From Ramazzottius varieornatus (taxonomy: Eukaryota; Tardigrada; Eutardigrada; Parachela; Ramazzottiidae): DNA of 64,000 bases. The position numbers and the translations under genes were made by a program. Every line of letters begins with the position of its first letter. Position 1 is the first letter of the stretch. This document shows, piece by piece, positions 31,301-41,990 of this stretch. The notes under the pieces were generated by a model, which saw only the letters and a program-made list of their open reading frames with translations, was not told where the DNA came from and ran no database searches. The DNA lies in NCBI GenBank assembly GCA_001949185.1, contig BDGG01000017.1, positions 310,001-374,000 of the forward strand, read 5' to 3'.

Positions 31301-33397
31301 GTAACACTCAGTTGATCCTTTGTGGTGTGGGTAATCCAAAACGTTGAGTGGTCACTTCCAGGTTGCGCAAGGCGATCAACAGACCTTCACCGATTTAATT
31401 GCTAATCTCATTGGCACGGCCCGCACCGACGTCGAGAAAGCCCGGTAAACAATCACTCCTTTCCCGCATGACCACAACAAACATATGGCAGCTCGGCAAA
31501 CAGTCTCCCACAACATTGTTATTCAAGTGGCGCACGCTTCCAGTGTTTGTAGCCGAGAGTATGCACCAGTCGGTACTCTCGTCCATACTGTTGTCAGCAA
31601 TGGCGCACGTTCACACTATTATTGGGCGGTCTCGTGCGCCACTTAGAAAGACCATCTTTCAGAGTCTGATCGCCTACGTAAGTCTGTCGCTTACCTGTTT
31701 TATCCGTGTTGACAGAGCGATCTTCCGCTGGATCACGGTGAAGAACCTGAACGTGATGGAGTTCGACGAGAACGTCGGGGCCGATACGCCCATGGGGATT
31801 CTTCGAGGAATCAAGCATGGCACCGAAAGCTATCACGTTCTTTTCAAGCGACTATGCAGGTTGGTGTCTCTGTCTTTCGTTGTTGCGATTATTCTATCAT
31901 GACCAGATGTCAAATTGTTTTTGCCAGCTATGCCGGTCTGCATTGCGTGGTGATCAAAGGCTACTCCAAAAGTGCCGGCTACCAACCGGGTGTCTTCTTC
32001 GACGACAACCGTTTCCGCAATTCCTGGAACGCCGTCTACGTCGACAACGCCTGGCGTTTTGTCCAGTGCAACTGGGGTGCGCGCCACTTGGTCAACGCCA
32101 AAGAAGCCCCCAAGAGCAGTCCCAGCAAGCCCAAAGCCGCGGCCCATGGCGACTCCCTCCGTTACGAATACGACGACCATTACTTCCTGACCGATCCCGA
32201 AGAGTTTATCTACGAGTTCTACCCTCTGCAAAGCGAATGGCAGCTCCTACGACGTCCCATCACCCTTCAAGAGTTTGAGCAGCTACCCTTCGTTCGATCC
32301 CTCTTCTTCCGCTACGGCTTGTGGTTCCCCGATGAAACGACCAAGGCTGTCATCAGCACGGACCCGACGGGAGCCGCCACCATCAGAATCACAATGCCCT
32401 TGGAAATTACCAACAGGCTGATCTTCCATTACAATCTCAAGTTTTACGATAAGGAAGGCGAGACTTGTCCGGATGGTGTTCTATTGAAGCGGTTCGTCAT
32501 GCAGTCGGTGGTGGGGAACAGCGTCATATTCCGCGTACACGCCCCACTTGCCGGCTCGTACTTGCTGGATATCTTCGCCAACGCCGTCACACCAGCCGAA
32601 TACCTTGCCGGGGACCCCATGAAGTTCAAGAGTATTTGTAAGTTCCGCGTTGATTGTAAGCAGCTGCAGACCGTCATGGTTCCCTTGCCCGAATGTGCCA
32701 GTGGCGAGTGGGGACCTGCCAAAGCGACAAGGCTGTTTGGACTTGTTCCTCTCACCCACGAGGAAGCGCTGGTATTCGCCTCTCGCGAACTGGAAATCAG
32801 GTATGTCAGAAACAAACATCACCAGTTTTAAAAAAGGTGTTTTTGATAACTACAGTCGTTCTACAATTGTACAGTAGTCGCGAGCTCAGCCAGATCGTTT
32901 CCCCAAGCGGCGCACATTTTCAGTGTTATTGACTGGAAGCGTGCGCCACTTGGCAAAGCAATCTCGTCGAGGTTTCCAAGTGGCGCACGCTTTCAGCCGA
33001 GAACACTGAGAACGTGCGTCACTTGGGAGATCCATTTTGTGGGGTTTCCTTGCTGAATTTGGGAATTATGTTCTTCAATGCCCTTTTAATTATAATGTTG
33101 TTTATTTTCGTTTTACCGTATAGGTTTCAAATGCAGCGCCCCCTGACGGACTTCATGGCTGCCCTGCACAAGAACGGCTTGGAGGACAAGCGGCTGGCCA
33201 AGCATGTGCAGCACATGGTGCAGGGCGACCTGGTCTCCGTCCACATTATCTTCCCGGAAGACGGTCAGTATGGACTGGATATTTATACCCGCGACGCCAA
33301 GAGCGCGGCGAAGCCTTCGCTGGATGGTCGAGGCGACAAGCAGCAGTTATTGACACATTGCTGCAAATACCTCATCAACGTCTCCAGACGGCACTAA
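25397..33397 (+). CDS. Hil: Hillarin: LIM domain plus transglutaminase-like (KY) protein
   Basis: Nine exons (25397-25521, 26675-26975, 29535-29651, 30434-30754, 31021-31278, 31362-31444, 31716-31859, 31928-32800, 33124-33397) join in phase to 831 residues. Order: a LIM zinc module split over exons 1-2 (CCRCTRAVYPVDR, HCFKCSVCGSILTLKTY, VYCQNHVP); charged helices in exons 3-4 (KELEMKLRKEEEEMYNRF); a low-complexity linker; and the KY/transglutaminase-like core RAIFRWITVKNLNV, GTESYHVLFKRLCSYAGL, NSWNAVYVDNAWRFVQCNWG. Two beta-rich repeats follow. Hillarins bind septins and cytoskeleton in flies and leeches. The catalytic Cys position reads GTESYH and the His position WNAV, so this is a non-catalytic fold, as I recall for the family. 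Introns 26976-29534, 31445-31715 and 32801-33123 hold hairpin repeats. A non-coding upstream exon is possible. Confidence 0.9.
26271..26525 (+). other. Possible small ORF or alternative exon within hillarin intron 1
   Basis: An ATG-led frame of 83 codons, Ser/Arg-rich at its start (FNLFGSPSRTSVSSV, SEDSGYSNSYEF), lies in hillarin intron 1. Composition looks somewhat protein-like, but no family is recognised. It could be an alternative first exon or chance. Confidence 0.2.
28912..29050. repeat. Intronic hairpin repeat pair (family H)
   Basis: Two hairpins in hillarin intron 2 (26976-29534). Arms: GGGTGGCGCACATGTTCAG with AAGTATGCGCCACTTGGG, and GAATGGCGCACGCCATCAG with AATTTGCGTCACTTAG. The spacer is GGTCTTGTCAGGTTTC. 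Confidence 0.85.
31490..31665. repeat. Intronic hairpin repeat pair (family H)
   Basis: Two hairpins in hillarin intron 31445-31715 (271 bp, phase 2). Arms: TCAAGTGGCGCACGCTTCCAG with a degraded partner GAGAGTATGCACCAG, and CAATGGCGCACGTTCACAC with TCTCGTGCGCCACTTAG. Confidence 0.85.
32880..33045. repeat. Intronic hairpin repeat pair (family H)
   Basis: Two well-kept hairpins in hillarin intron 32801-33123 (323 bp, phase 2): CCCAAGCGGCGCACATTTTCAG with GGAAGCGTGCGCCACTTGG, and CCAAGTGGCGCACGCTTTCAG with AACGTGCGTCACTTGGG. The spacer is CAATCTCGTCGAGGTTT. Confidence 0.9.
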
Positions 33398-33910
33398 TAT
33401 TTTCGGCGAATTCTTTTGCCCCGTGGTCTAACCGTAATTGTGTTATCACTGGCTTGTACTTGCTTCTCACAGAGTGTTTTTATTCCTTTTCCAGGACATT
33501 TTTCTGTTTCACATAACATTATTAGGCGATCTGTCTCTTCAGTCGCATAACATTTCATTTCCAATGCTTCTTCCGCCCTTGCTTTGAAATTGGTGTGATA
33601 GATTTTTTATACTGGCTGTATAAAGTATGCTTGGAATAATTCAAACATGCAAATTCGAGTCTCAGATGTATTTTTAGAAGTGATGACGGCACTGATGTAA
33701 CGCGATAATTTCACGACTACTGCTCAAGTTTCCAAAAGTTATTTTTGGAATATTTGATATCATGCAATGCTGGTGGACGTGAAATCCCGCATGTGAAAAC
33801 GCGTTAGAACATCTCCACAAGTTCAAAGAAGCTGCGTCAGGCAGGAATTTTGGGCCTGGTGAACCGTATTTTTCGAATCTTCCTGGAGAATTAAGTTAGA
33901 AAGAAAAGCA
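33398..33910. other. Intergenic region between hillarin and the aquaporin gene
   Basis: 3' flank of hillarin and 5' flank of the aquaporin gene. I see no exon, repeat or clear polyadenylation motif. Confidence 0.35.
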
Positions 33911-35149
33911 ATGCTGCCGCTGGTAGCGTCACTCGGTCATTTCATTTTCGTCCTTCTCCTAAGCCAAGCTGCCCGATACCTCGCCAACACCTTCATCCAT
34001 AATGGGTTATACCGTGTTGCCATCGAGGAAGTTATCTGCACAATCCAGCTATGCATGAACAACTTTGAGCTGGGCGTCATCACGGAAGTGTACGGCTTCT
34101 CTGGCTACGCACTGGGCCTCTTCTTTACCTCCTTATCCTACAGTTTTACCTTTGAGAATGGCACTGCCGACCCCAGTGAATGTCTCGGCAACTATTGTAC
34201 CAAGCAAATTGATCTCAAGGAGTTTCTATGGCGGTGCGCAGCTTCGCTGACCGGGGCGGCCATTTCTTACCGCTTGTCAAAAGCTTTCTGGGCCTTTCAG
34301 CTGACTCCAGCACATGTTTTGGCCTACCAAGCTCCGCAATTGTGTACCGCTAGTCTACAGGTAAACTGAATGGAATTTTTCGGTGTAAGAGACGCAGCAG
34401 AGAAGGCCTTCTCTGCTGCGGGTAAACGAAACGCACCAGATCGTCGTCTCAGGTGGCGTACGCTTGCGGCCAATAACACTGGAAAACCTGCATCACTTGG
34501 AAAAACAATCTTGTCGAGCTTTCCAAGTAGCGCACGCCTCCAGCTAGTAACACTGGCATTATGCGTCACTAGAGACGACGACCTTGTACGTTTCGCCCCA
34601 TGCGCCGAGAGGAACTGGTTAGGACCAGCAGGCCAATCTACTCACGCACGTTGTATCTCCGCAGGTTTCCCTGATGATAGGAGCGCTGTTCGAAGGCTTC
34701 GAAACATTGGTAAATCGGCTGATCCAGAAAAGTGAAGGTTTTAACATGCTGACCGGAGCTGTCTCCGATGTAGCCATCACGTTCATGGGTACGATCCAGT
34801 CTGTTTTCTGCCGCTGCTTCCGGCTTGGGCTATCGGTACTGTGGAAATTGAACTCTCTTTTCCATTTGCAGGACTGTTTGTCAGTGGTGGATACTTCAAC
34901 CCTTCATTAGCTCTAGCCATGGAGTACGGATGTGAAGGCCTTCCCTTTGTTGACTACTTAGTGGTGTACTTGGCCGCACCCATGGTGGCCACCTTGCTAG
35001 CTGTCCAGATCGCCACGCCGCTCCTCGCCCTTCTTCAAGCGGGTCCTCCGGCTGAAAGCTCCCCTACCGTCGGCCTGCTACTAGCTGAAGCCGCTGCCAG
35101 GTCGCCACAACCCCAACCTTCAGTCTTCAAAAAAGACAAACAACTCTGA
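33911..35149 (+). CDS. Unorthodox aquaporin, AQP11/12 type
   Basis: Three exons (33911-34360, 34665-34788, 34872-35149) join in phase to 283 residues, close to the usual length. Six hydrophobic segments are visible. Superaquaporins move water, glycerol or peroxide across endoplasmic reticulum or vesicle membranes. The first pore box, usually NPC/NPT in this branch, reads ADPSE after FENGT. The second reads GGYFNPSLALAMEYGC, so both asparagine-proline boxes are altered in the way of this branch. The conserved C two helices after the second box is kept (EYGCEG). The C-terminus ends KKDKQL. Intron 1 (34361-34664) carries two hairpin repeats. Subfamily 11 versus 12 cannot be decided here. Confidence 0.82.
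34440..34600. repeat. Intronic hairpin repeat pair (family H)
   Basis: Two diverged hairpins in aquaporin intron 1 (304 bp, phase 0): CAGGTGGCGTACGCTTGCGG with AACCTGCATCACTTGG, and CCAAGTAGCGCACGCCTCCAG with TTATGCGTCACTAG. The spacer is CAATCTTGTCGAGCTTT. Both loops keep ATAACACTGG or GTAACACTGG. Confidence 0.85.
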
Positions 35150-35591
35150 TGAATTACTTGGCCTATACAAAAGACATTTCTAAGGAACAAAAGTTAATGT
35201 ACTGTCTTTTTTGCAGTACCGTAGTACACAGCGAGCTACGTGTACCATATAGCGTAAAATGAAGAAAATGTTTTCGTTCAGCAAATCATTTCTTCAGGCT
35301 TGTGTCCCGAGAGATCCTCCATCCTCAGTTTTAGCACTGAAAGAATTGGTATTGAATTCAAAATTATTTAATGGTAAATTTGAGAAATGGAACGTACGCT
35401 GGCGCCACCCGGAGAACCAGATAAAACAACCTTCAGTACTACTGACGTCATAGCCACACCTCCTGGTGGGTTGCAGCTTTTTTGCTCAGCTGACCTGAGC
35501 CTGATCAGCTGTGTTGTGGATTTTTCCGCAGCGCATCACTTTGGAGATTGTAAGAGCTACTTGACACTTCCCAGGATCTTGCTGCCCGGAC
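35150..35591. other. Intergenic region
   Basis: Lies between the aquaporin stop codon and the MTARC start codon. No gene or strong repeat is seen. The MTARC 5' untranslated region and promoter must be in the right half. Confidence 0.35.
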
Positions 35592-37492
35592 ATGGAGGTG
35601 AGTACAGCTACGCCCGTCTCCTTGGGCCTAGCACCGTCTCGGCCAGCTCGGATCACTCTTTCGCCATGGACCATCCTGGGCTTGTCCAAGGACGCTTGGC
35701 AGCGTGAGGACTGGATCCGCCTCTTGAAGGGAGTTGCCATTGGCGTCGGAACGTTCGGCCTAACTTACGCCGCCATGCAGTATTATCAGTCCAGTAGGAA
35801 AGGGATGAAGGAGACGAGGATTGCTAGTGCAAGGCTGGAGATGCACTCCAAAGATGTGACTGCGCCACTGAACAGGGACACACGTGTGGCGCATCTGGTA
35901 ATGCTATACCATGCAGATTTCTGTTCACACTGGTTCATCTTTTTCTCGTTGCAGATGGTCTTTCCAGTCAAGTCTTGTGGTGGGATCGTCGTTGACAGCT
36001 TTTATGCCGGTCCAATGGGACCGGAAATACACACTGCGGATGGGATCGTGGTGCGTGACAGGTATGGCTAATCTGCAGGGAATCGTAGAAAAGCGCCGAC
36101 AAATTCTCGTCGTCCAGACATCTTTCTTCCCAAAACGCATCGGAAAACGAACAAGAGACGATGAAAATGATTTTAAATTGCGGATGAGCGAATCTGAAAT
36201 TTTTTCTCTGTGTTAGGAGTTGGTTGGTTGTGACGGGGAAGAGCGTGATGGAGACGCAGCGAAAGCACCCGCAGATGGCCTTGATCAGGACGTCCATCCA
36301 GGGGAATTGGTTGGTGCTGGACGCGCCGGATATGCCTTCCCTTCGAGTACCTCTACGCGGACCGTTGTCGGAAAACCTGTCGGAAAGTTGGGACTCGTCT
36401 TCGGAAACAGCACCTCATATCATCAACACCAAGTATACATGCTGAACGATAAATGTTGACAAAATTTTCGGCTAGAACCTTTGCTAACACTAATTACAGG
36501 GCATATTTTGTAGTATTTTTGGCGGCGAAATTTCCGGTGTGGATTGTGGGGAAGAAGCTTCGGAGTGGCTATCACGATTCCTGGAGCAGCCAGGGACACG
36601 TTTGATCTACCATCCAGAGTCTTTTGGTGGACGTAGAGTGGGAGCAACGGAAGTGAATAATGCCATGAAGTTCTGGAAGGAAGGCGATAAAGTCAGTTGA
36701 CGACCGAAGCTGAGGTTTTGTCTGTGGAGATGTGTCGCTGATCATGTCTTTGCAGTGCGTTTATGCCGATGGTGCGCCGTACTTGCTGTTGGGACAAAGC
36801 AGCGTGGACGACTTTAGCTCTCGTCTTCCAAACGGACCAGCCTCCTTTCTCCACTTCCGCCCTAACATCCTGGTCACCGGCTGTCGACCTTACGAAGAAG
36901 TATGGGGTACTTTTCAGCCCCAAAGTCGATGGTAGTTTGCCACGATGAAGCAAAGTGTCGTTTCAGGACGAATGGACAAGGTTCAAGATTGGCGAAGCCG
37001 CCTTCTTTAACAGCAAGCCCTGTTCACGTTGTGTCCTGACCACAGTCGACCCCGAAACGGGAACCAGGACTCGCCCTGATGTCCTTGATACCCTCAGAGC
37101 GTAAGCATTCTATTCGGGCAATCGATCAGTACTAACTGGAAGCTCGACAAACAAAGTCGACAAGATTGGTCCTTCAGGTGGCGCACGCTCTCGGCCAGAA
37201 ATACCGTACATGTGCGCCACTTGGAGAATCAACCCTGCCGAGTTTGTTTGCCCAAGGGCTCACGATTCTTGGTACTCGTATTATTGGCTGAAAGAATACG
37301 CGACTTGGGAAACGACCTCGACGGGTTTTCTGGCCGAGCTCCCCCTCAACCAAATGACGTTACAGGTACCGACTGGCGGAGAACCCCGAATGGAAAGGCA
37401 TGTTCAAGAAGTCCCCACTGCTGGCTATCAATGTGGCCATCGAGCGGACAGGTCGACTTGCTGTCGGAGACCTGATTCGCCATGAAAACTAG
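35592..37492 (+). CDS. MTARC: Mitochondrial amidoxime-reducing component-like MOSC protein
   Basis: Seven exons (35592-35897, 35955-36061, 36217-36432, 36514-36691, 36756-36899, 36967-37100, 37366-37492) join in phase to 403 residues. MTARC proteins are molybdenum-cofactor enzymes of the outer mitochondrial membrane that reduce N-hydroxylated compounds with cytochrome b5. An N-terminal membrane anchor (GVAIGVGTFGLTYAAMQYY) is followed by the MOSC-N module starting HLMVFPVKSCGGIVV, then GVDCGEEASEWLSRFL and ASFLHFRPNILVTGC. The cofactor-binding cysteine lies in KPCSRCVLTTVDPETG, which is intact. The N-terminal extension is longer than in mammals. GTGAGT directly after MEV at 35598 looks like a donor but does not need to be used. 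The last intron (37101-37365, 265 bp) holds hairpin repeats. Confidence 0.9.
37145..37315. repeat. Intronic hairpin repeat pair (family H)
   Basis: Two hairpins in the last MTARC intron (265 bp, phase 2). The first is CAGGTGGCGCACGCTCTCGG with ACATGTGCGCCACTTGGAG. The second is degraded (CCAAGGGCTCACGATTC with GAATACGCGACTTGGG). Flanks CTCGACAAACAAAGTCGACAAGATTG and its inverse after the second hairpin show the full mirror layout of the family. Confidence 0.88.
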
Positions 37493-37660
37493 CGTTGAGA
37501 AAGATAGTCCTTCCTATCTGCGGCCAAGATTGCCATGTAGCGATTCCCATTTTGTGTGGTCGCATATCTTGGCATTTTAACTTTTAAATATCTTCCACAT
37601 TCATGTTTGCACCGTGATGATTTTACCTTGTCTTCCAAGCAATTCCAGTTTGATCCGTCA

Positions 37661-37666
37661 AATAAA
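37661..37666 (+). terminator. Polyadenylation signal AATAAA for MTARC
   Basis: AATAAA at 37661 with further copies within 35 bp, about 170 bp after the MTARC stop codon. The converging gene ends at 37781, so the two 3' ends are only about 120 bp apart. Confidence 0.5.
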
Positions 37667-37780
37667 TGAAAGAAATAAATAAGTTAACTAATAAATACGT
37701 TTTTTTGAATGCAATCATCTGAGATATAATATAAACTGAAAACTTCAGCTTTCCCGTCACGAAAGACAGAGTGTGAGAGG

Positions 37781-38984
37781 TTACTTGAAAGGTATGTCGT
37801 CGATGTCGGTAAGAGACGAGCAAGGACTGCTTGTGGCATGCGAGGCGTCTTCTTCGTTATCCGTGGACTCGACGCTAAGATCAGCCGGCGACAGGTCCCC
37901 TATGCCCGTAGCCTGGACGGAGTGCCACCTCGTCACGTGCTTGCCTATCTCCTTTTCGCTTGGGGTGATGAGTGGGCAGCCATTGCACGACCAGGCGGAC
38001 CAGCCCGCTTCGTTCTTCTCCGACCGCTGTTCTCGGTACCGTCCCCGAAGTTGATCTAGCGACACGTGTAACGTAACCTCCTTGTCTTTTTACGTTCGAC
38101 CTCCCAGGAGTCGGCAGTCAGGTCTTGTAAAGTGAAAACTTGTCGACTATGCTCTAAAAAAAATGACAAGGACCACCTCAGGAATGAGGACGCGTTTCAG
38201 CTATATTTCTATGTCATCACTAACATGCCGATTGCCGAGTTTTCCCAGCTCAGACAGTTTGCCAGTGAACACCATCCCTTTTCCCACCACATCGGCACAC
38301 AAGGCCGTGCTGGGCACCAAACTGATTACGGGTTTGGAAGAAACTCGTACCAAGAAGGCCAACTGGAGCCCAGCACAGGCAAGCATGAAAAGATTGTTTT
38401 TCCCAAGTGGCGCACGTTTCCGGTCAATCACAATGCAGACGTGCGCTACTAAGAAAGACAGCCTTGTTGAGTTTTCCCCAAGCGAGGAGGTGCACTCTCC
38501 TGGCCGAAAACAGTCGGAGCGTGCGCCACTTGGCAGAACAATCTTGTGTCGTCCGTTAGCCGAGACATCAATTATGGAGCTAACGGTTGAATATGACTCC
38601 ATAGCCACAGCGCATTGTCATGCGATATGGCATCAGATTACGGAACTTACGTATAACGATGAAAAAGAGGTTGTTAATGTTGGACATGCTCTTGATGACA
38701 CGAAGGATTCCGAGTTCAAAGTTGCGTTCGACACTGACGATCAGCAGCAGCCGATGCGGGCCTAGCAAGGCAAGGATCAACTCCCATCCATAGCGATTAC
38801 AAGATCGTTGAGCGTCGCTTCCGGCCGGGCCACAGCGTTGCTGTAATTTCTCCAACACCTCCGTGGACACGAAGAAGGATGATCCGGGATAGAGTTCCGT
38901 CAGATCCGGCCAGGCACTGCAAGCCCAACAATCATCGCTGGTCCGTCTTTGGCATACCCAGCCTTGCCTTCCCTTGGCCGCCAT
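37781..38984 (-). CDS. GP-x-R-x-GW domain protein with C2H2 finger (copy A)
   Basis: Two minus-strand exons (38984-38651, 38055-37781) join in phase 1 to 202 residues. Exon 1 carries a domain shared with copies B and C: DDCWACSAWPDLTEL, then SSFFVSTEVLEKL, then RYGWELILALLGPHRL, then a helix ending NNLFFIVI. Exon 2 holds a single C2H2 finger (CNGCPLITPSEKEIGKHVTRWH) and an acidic Ser-rich tail. The domain is not one I recognise. The WELI..LLGP..L helix could be a distant BEN-like DNA-binding fold, which together with the finger would suggest a nuclear protein. The start is the first ATG of the exon; an upstream exon is possible. Its 5' flank holds a palindromic MITE 46 bp away. Confidence 0.65.
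38390..38560. repeat. Intronic hairpin repeat pair (family H)
   Basis: Two hairpins in the copy A intron (38056-38650, phase 1): CCCAAGTGGCGCACGTTTCCGG with GACGTGCGCTACTAAG, and CCAAGCGAGGAGGTGCACTC with GGAGCGTGCGCCACTTGG. The spacer is CAGCCTTGTTGAGTTTT. Confidence 0.85.
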
Positions 38985-41406
38985 CAAAGATACCCAATAT
39001 CAAGTACTTCCTCAAAATTATATATACTCAGGCGCCTGGCCTTAAACGTGGCCATGGACAAAACTGTAGGCTACGGAGCGAAAGCGGCGCTGCTCCGAAT
39101 GATTCAATTGATTGGTCCACTCCAGCTGGCCACTGCCGATTTCGCTCCGTAACTGATAGTTATGTCCATGCCCACGTTGAGAGCCAGGCGCACGTACCGT
39201 ACACCCACCGTAAAATCTCTTACACAAGTTTATATCTTTGTAGTACACTGGCTGATCATGAACCGACCCGAAGGGATTGTTGCTGGTCGTATGGTGGAGG
39301 TAGTCCTCAGTCTGGTCGCCGGTTTCTTCTTCGGAAGACGAGGAGCCAGATGGGACCGGCTCCTTGTAAGAGGGACAATTTGTTGCTGGAACAACGTAGG
39401 TCTTTGTCTGACACTGGAAGGAAACTGATACTTGAGGGGGTTGTGGTTAAAAGCCTCTTCTAAAAACGTTGTGGTTGGATGGCCCGTATAGCTAACGTTG
39501 GCATGCCAGGTCCGCCCTCACGAAGTGATAGTCTTGGCGATAACATGATAGAGCTTGTCAATGGTCCAAGGGTGGGCTGAGGGCTTGACTTTGCCTGGGA
39601 ACGTAATTCCGTAATTCCAAAATCTATTAATTATTCTAATTATTTTTCCAATAAATATCTTCAAATTACCGTATATGAGCACGACAGTAAAATTAACGCT
39701 AAAAATCCGTAGAATCGTTCGGCAGTTACGTACAGTCTAAACAAGATCTTATGGGAGGATAAGTGTGTGGACCTCATTTCCAAATCTGGCGACTTTTGAA
39801 CCAAAGGTGTAAGCAACCTCTAAATCAAAACTCAAGTTACAAACAAACAAAGCAGACCAAAAAAGCGAAATTTTTTACATGTTGCTACAAACAACATTCA
39901 AAACGTACTTCTGGGGAAATAGAAAAAACACGACAAAACATCCCTCTATGAAATGATGGAGAACAAACTTTTGCGTTCTGCAGCTCGCGAATGGTCCAGG
40001 ATAGTTCAACCCTAGGACCGCTAACAGTTACCGCTGTCTGTGACCCACCCCGCAGCTTTTGTGATATAGCCGCATGACATATGAAGCTGTCCGGAGACTG
40101 CGCTTGCATTTTTCTGTGCCTCGTGTCGCAGTTACACGTGTGGTTTTAGTGAGTGTGTCAAGCCTGATGTGATGAGTATTTTGATTGCCAGTCTCCATCC
40201 AAGCCTCAAATGCTGGTCAAATCAGGTGTTACTGACGTTGTAACCGAACACGAATCTAAAACGAGCTGGATTTTTTCTGCTTCGAAACATCGTATTCTGG
40301 CTGTTGACTACTACAGTAGCCTCCATCGGTACGTGGAAGTGCCAGTGGTGAGGGAAATAGTGCTGCTGGAAGCGCAGAGGTCCAGCTCGTTCTACCCTTT
40401 TCTTGTGCGTGATCGAGGTGGCTACGAAAGAGGTACACATCGCCTTTGCCTTCTGTAACCCGCCATAGCCAGTTCTCAGTTCCCGCTGTCTCCAAAAACA
40501 GTTCTTCGGAAAGTCAAAAGCTCCCAAATTTTTCAGCTAGAAATGAGCATGAGATAAGCGTAGAATTTGAATATGCTCAGTTTACGCTCTGATAACGTCA
40601 TACAGTAGCGACAGCTTTTACTGAACTTTAAACTCAGCGTGAAGTGCACGTGAATCGTCGACGTGAAGCGCACGGGAAAATATGGCGAACCGCTTTTTAT
40701 TTGGGGCGGGAATCATCTTCCCGACTGAAAACCGGTATTCATTCCCGACAAGCAGATGTGCGTGGCCGGGAAGTGACCAAAGGCGTTTTATCCAGGCTAA
40801 TTCCCAAGTTGATTCCCCGTAGGCCGAATTGGTGACCGCCGGCCTGACCCTTTAAGACCATTCTGACTGCCAACTCAAGGATGAGCAGCCTTGAGAACTT
40901 CCGACTGCACAAAGCACCAACGCCATTTCAGTTTATTATGAGGTGTGTGGACATTAACTTTCTAATCATCGATGATCGATTGACCGAGGGCAGAAGAAGG
41001 ACAGACCCGTGGACAGCTGCACCCAGTGAAAAATTCTATTGTTAACAAGATCCAGTTTTCACATCAGTTCGCAGGCCAAAGAAAACGCTGATATTATAAG
41101 CATGACTGCCAAAAGACGCATTCAGTAAACAATGAATCAATGGGGAGATGTCTTTGTCGACATGCTGGACGCGGATGATGTCCCTCGTCGGCGATGTGGT
41201 TCGCTCGTCTCAGTCCACGACTTGTTCCTCACTATTGTCCGGGTTCTTCGGGATCGCCGCCGGCAGAAGGCGGTTATCGGTGTGTTGAACGGACTGCGGG
41301 ACCTTCGACTGCTATTGACTGCAGGGAATGCAGTCTTCACCACATGCCCTTGCGCACGACAAGCTCCTTGGGGGACGACCACTTGCATACTTCACGTGTC
41401 CAGATA
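38985..41406. other. Intergenic region with a palindromic MITE
   Basis: Lies between copies A and B of the GW-domain genes. Apart from the element at 39031-39190 I see no supported gene. Open frames on both strands around 39150-39430 and 40210-40530 lack family resemblance and splice consistency. Segment 41137-41406 (minus) may be the remains of a C-terminal exon of copy B. Confidence 0.35.
39031..39190. mobile_element. Palindromic MITE, 160 bp
   Basis: Two arms of about 65 bp. The left begins GGCGCCTGGCCTTAAACGTG and continues with CATGGACA and TACGGAGCGAAA. The right is the inverse, TTTCGCTCCGTAACTG... TGTCCATGCCCACG...CCAGGCGC. The loop is about 30 bp. It has no coding capacity. It lies immediately upstream of copy A. 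Confidence 0.85.
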
Positions 41407-41990
41407 TCAGAGCCGGTAACTGTCGGTCGACTTATATTTCTGGTAGAACTTGCCAGTTGTAACAAATAGAAGCGGATCGGTGTTTCCGACTTTGGCTTTT
41501 CCCCAGATGCAAAAGATTTTCTGACGTGGAAATACGCAGTAACCCTTTCGGTTCCTTGCCAGCTCGAGTTTCTTGCGGCTATTCATAATACTGTCAACTT
41601 CTCGTCTTTCATCATCTCCTCCGAGGTTCTGACTAGAAAAAAGAATATCTGACTGTTGGCTACTTGCAGTATAATGAGGGGCGAAGAGGTCAGTCGAAGG
41701 CTCCGGCAAAATTGATCGCAGCATGCTGGCAATTCCAATATTCCGTTCCTTCTCCTCGGACGTAGTCTGTCAGGACCGACTAGTGCCTTACCCAGTCCCC
41801 ATCCACAGCGGCTGGGGCTGTTGTTCACATACCCTTGAGGTCCGAACTCGTCCTCCAGTCTCTGAAGAACCCGCTTGGAGACGAAGAATTGTATGCCCCG
41901 ATGGAGCTTCGTTTTGTCAGGCGATCTTTCAAACGACCAACAGTCTACGTCGTGTTCTCTTGCCACCTTCTCGACCGTGACACCGCTCAT
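41407..41990 (-). pseudogene. GW-domain gene copy B, decayed
   Basis: The minus-strand frame from 41990 gives VDCWSFERSPDKTKL, IQFFVSKRVLQRLEDEFGPQ and SRCGWGLGKALVGPDRL, clearly the same domain as copies A and C. Right after GPDRL the matching continuation (EKERNIGIASMLRSILP) is in another frame, so there is a one-base shift near 41763. The splice donor that ends the domain in A and C is GC instead of GT (about 41665). No intact finger exon follows. I infer a pseudogene; a sequencing error at the shift is the alternative. Confidence 0.6.

Noticed and set aside
31716-31940. Loss of catalytic Cys/His in hillarin as a special finding
   Set aside because: As far as I recall, the same GTESYH and WNAV patterns are typical of hillarins in general, so this is a family trait.
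35850-35897. Hairpin-like GCGCCACTGAACAGGG...GTGTGGCGCA in MTARC exon 1
   Set aside because: It looks like family H but lies in coding sequence that aligns with the family (TRVAHL before MVFPVKSC), and its arms are short. Treated as chance.
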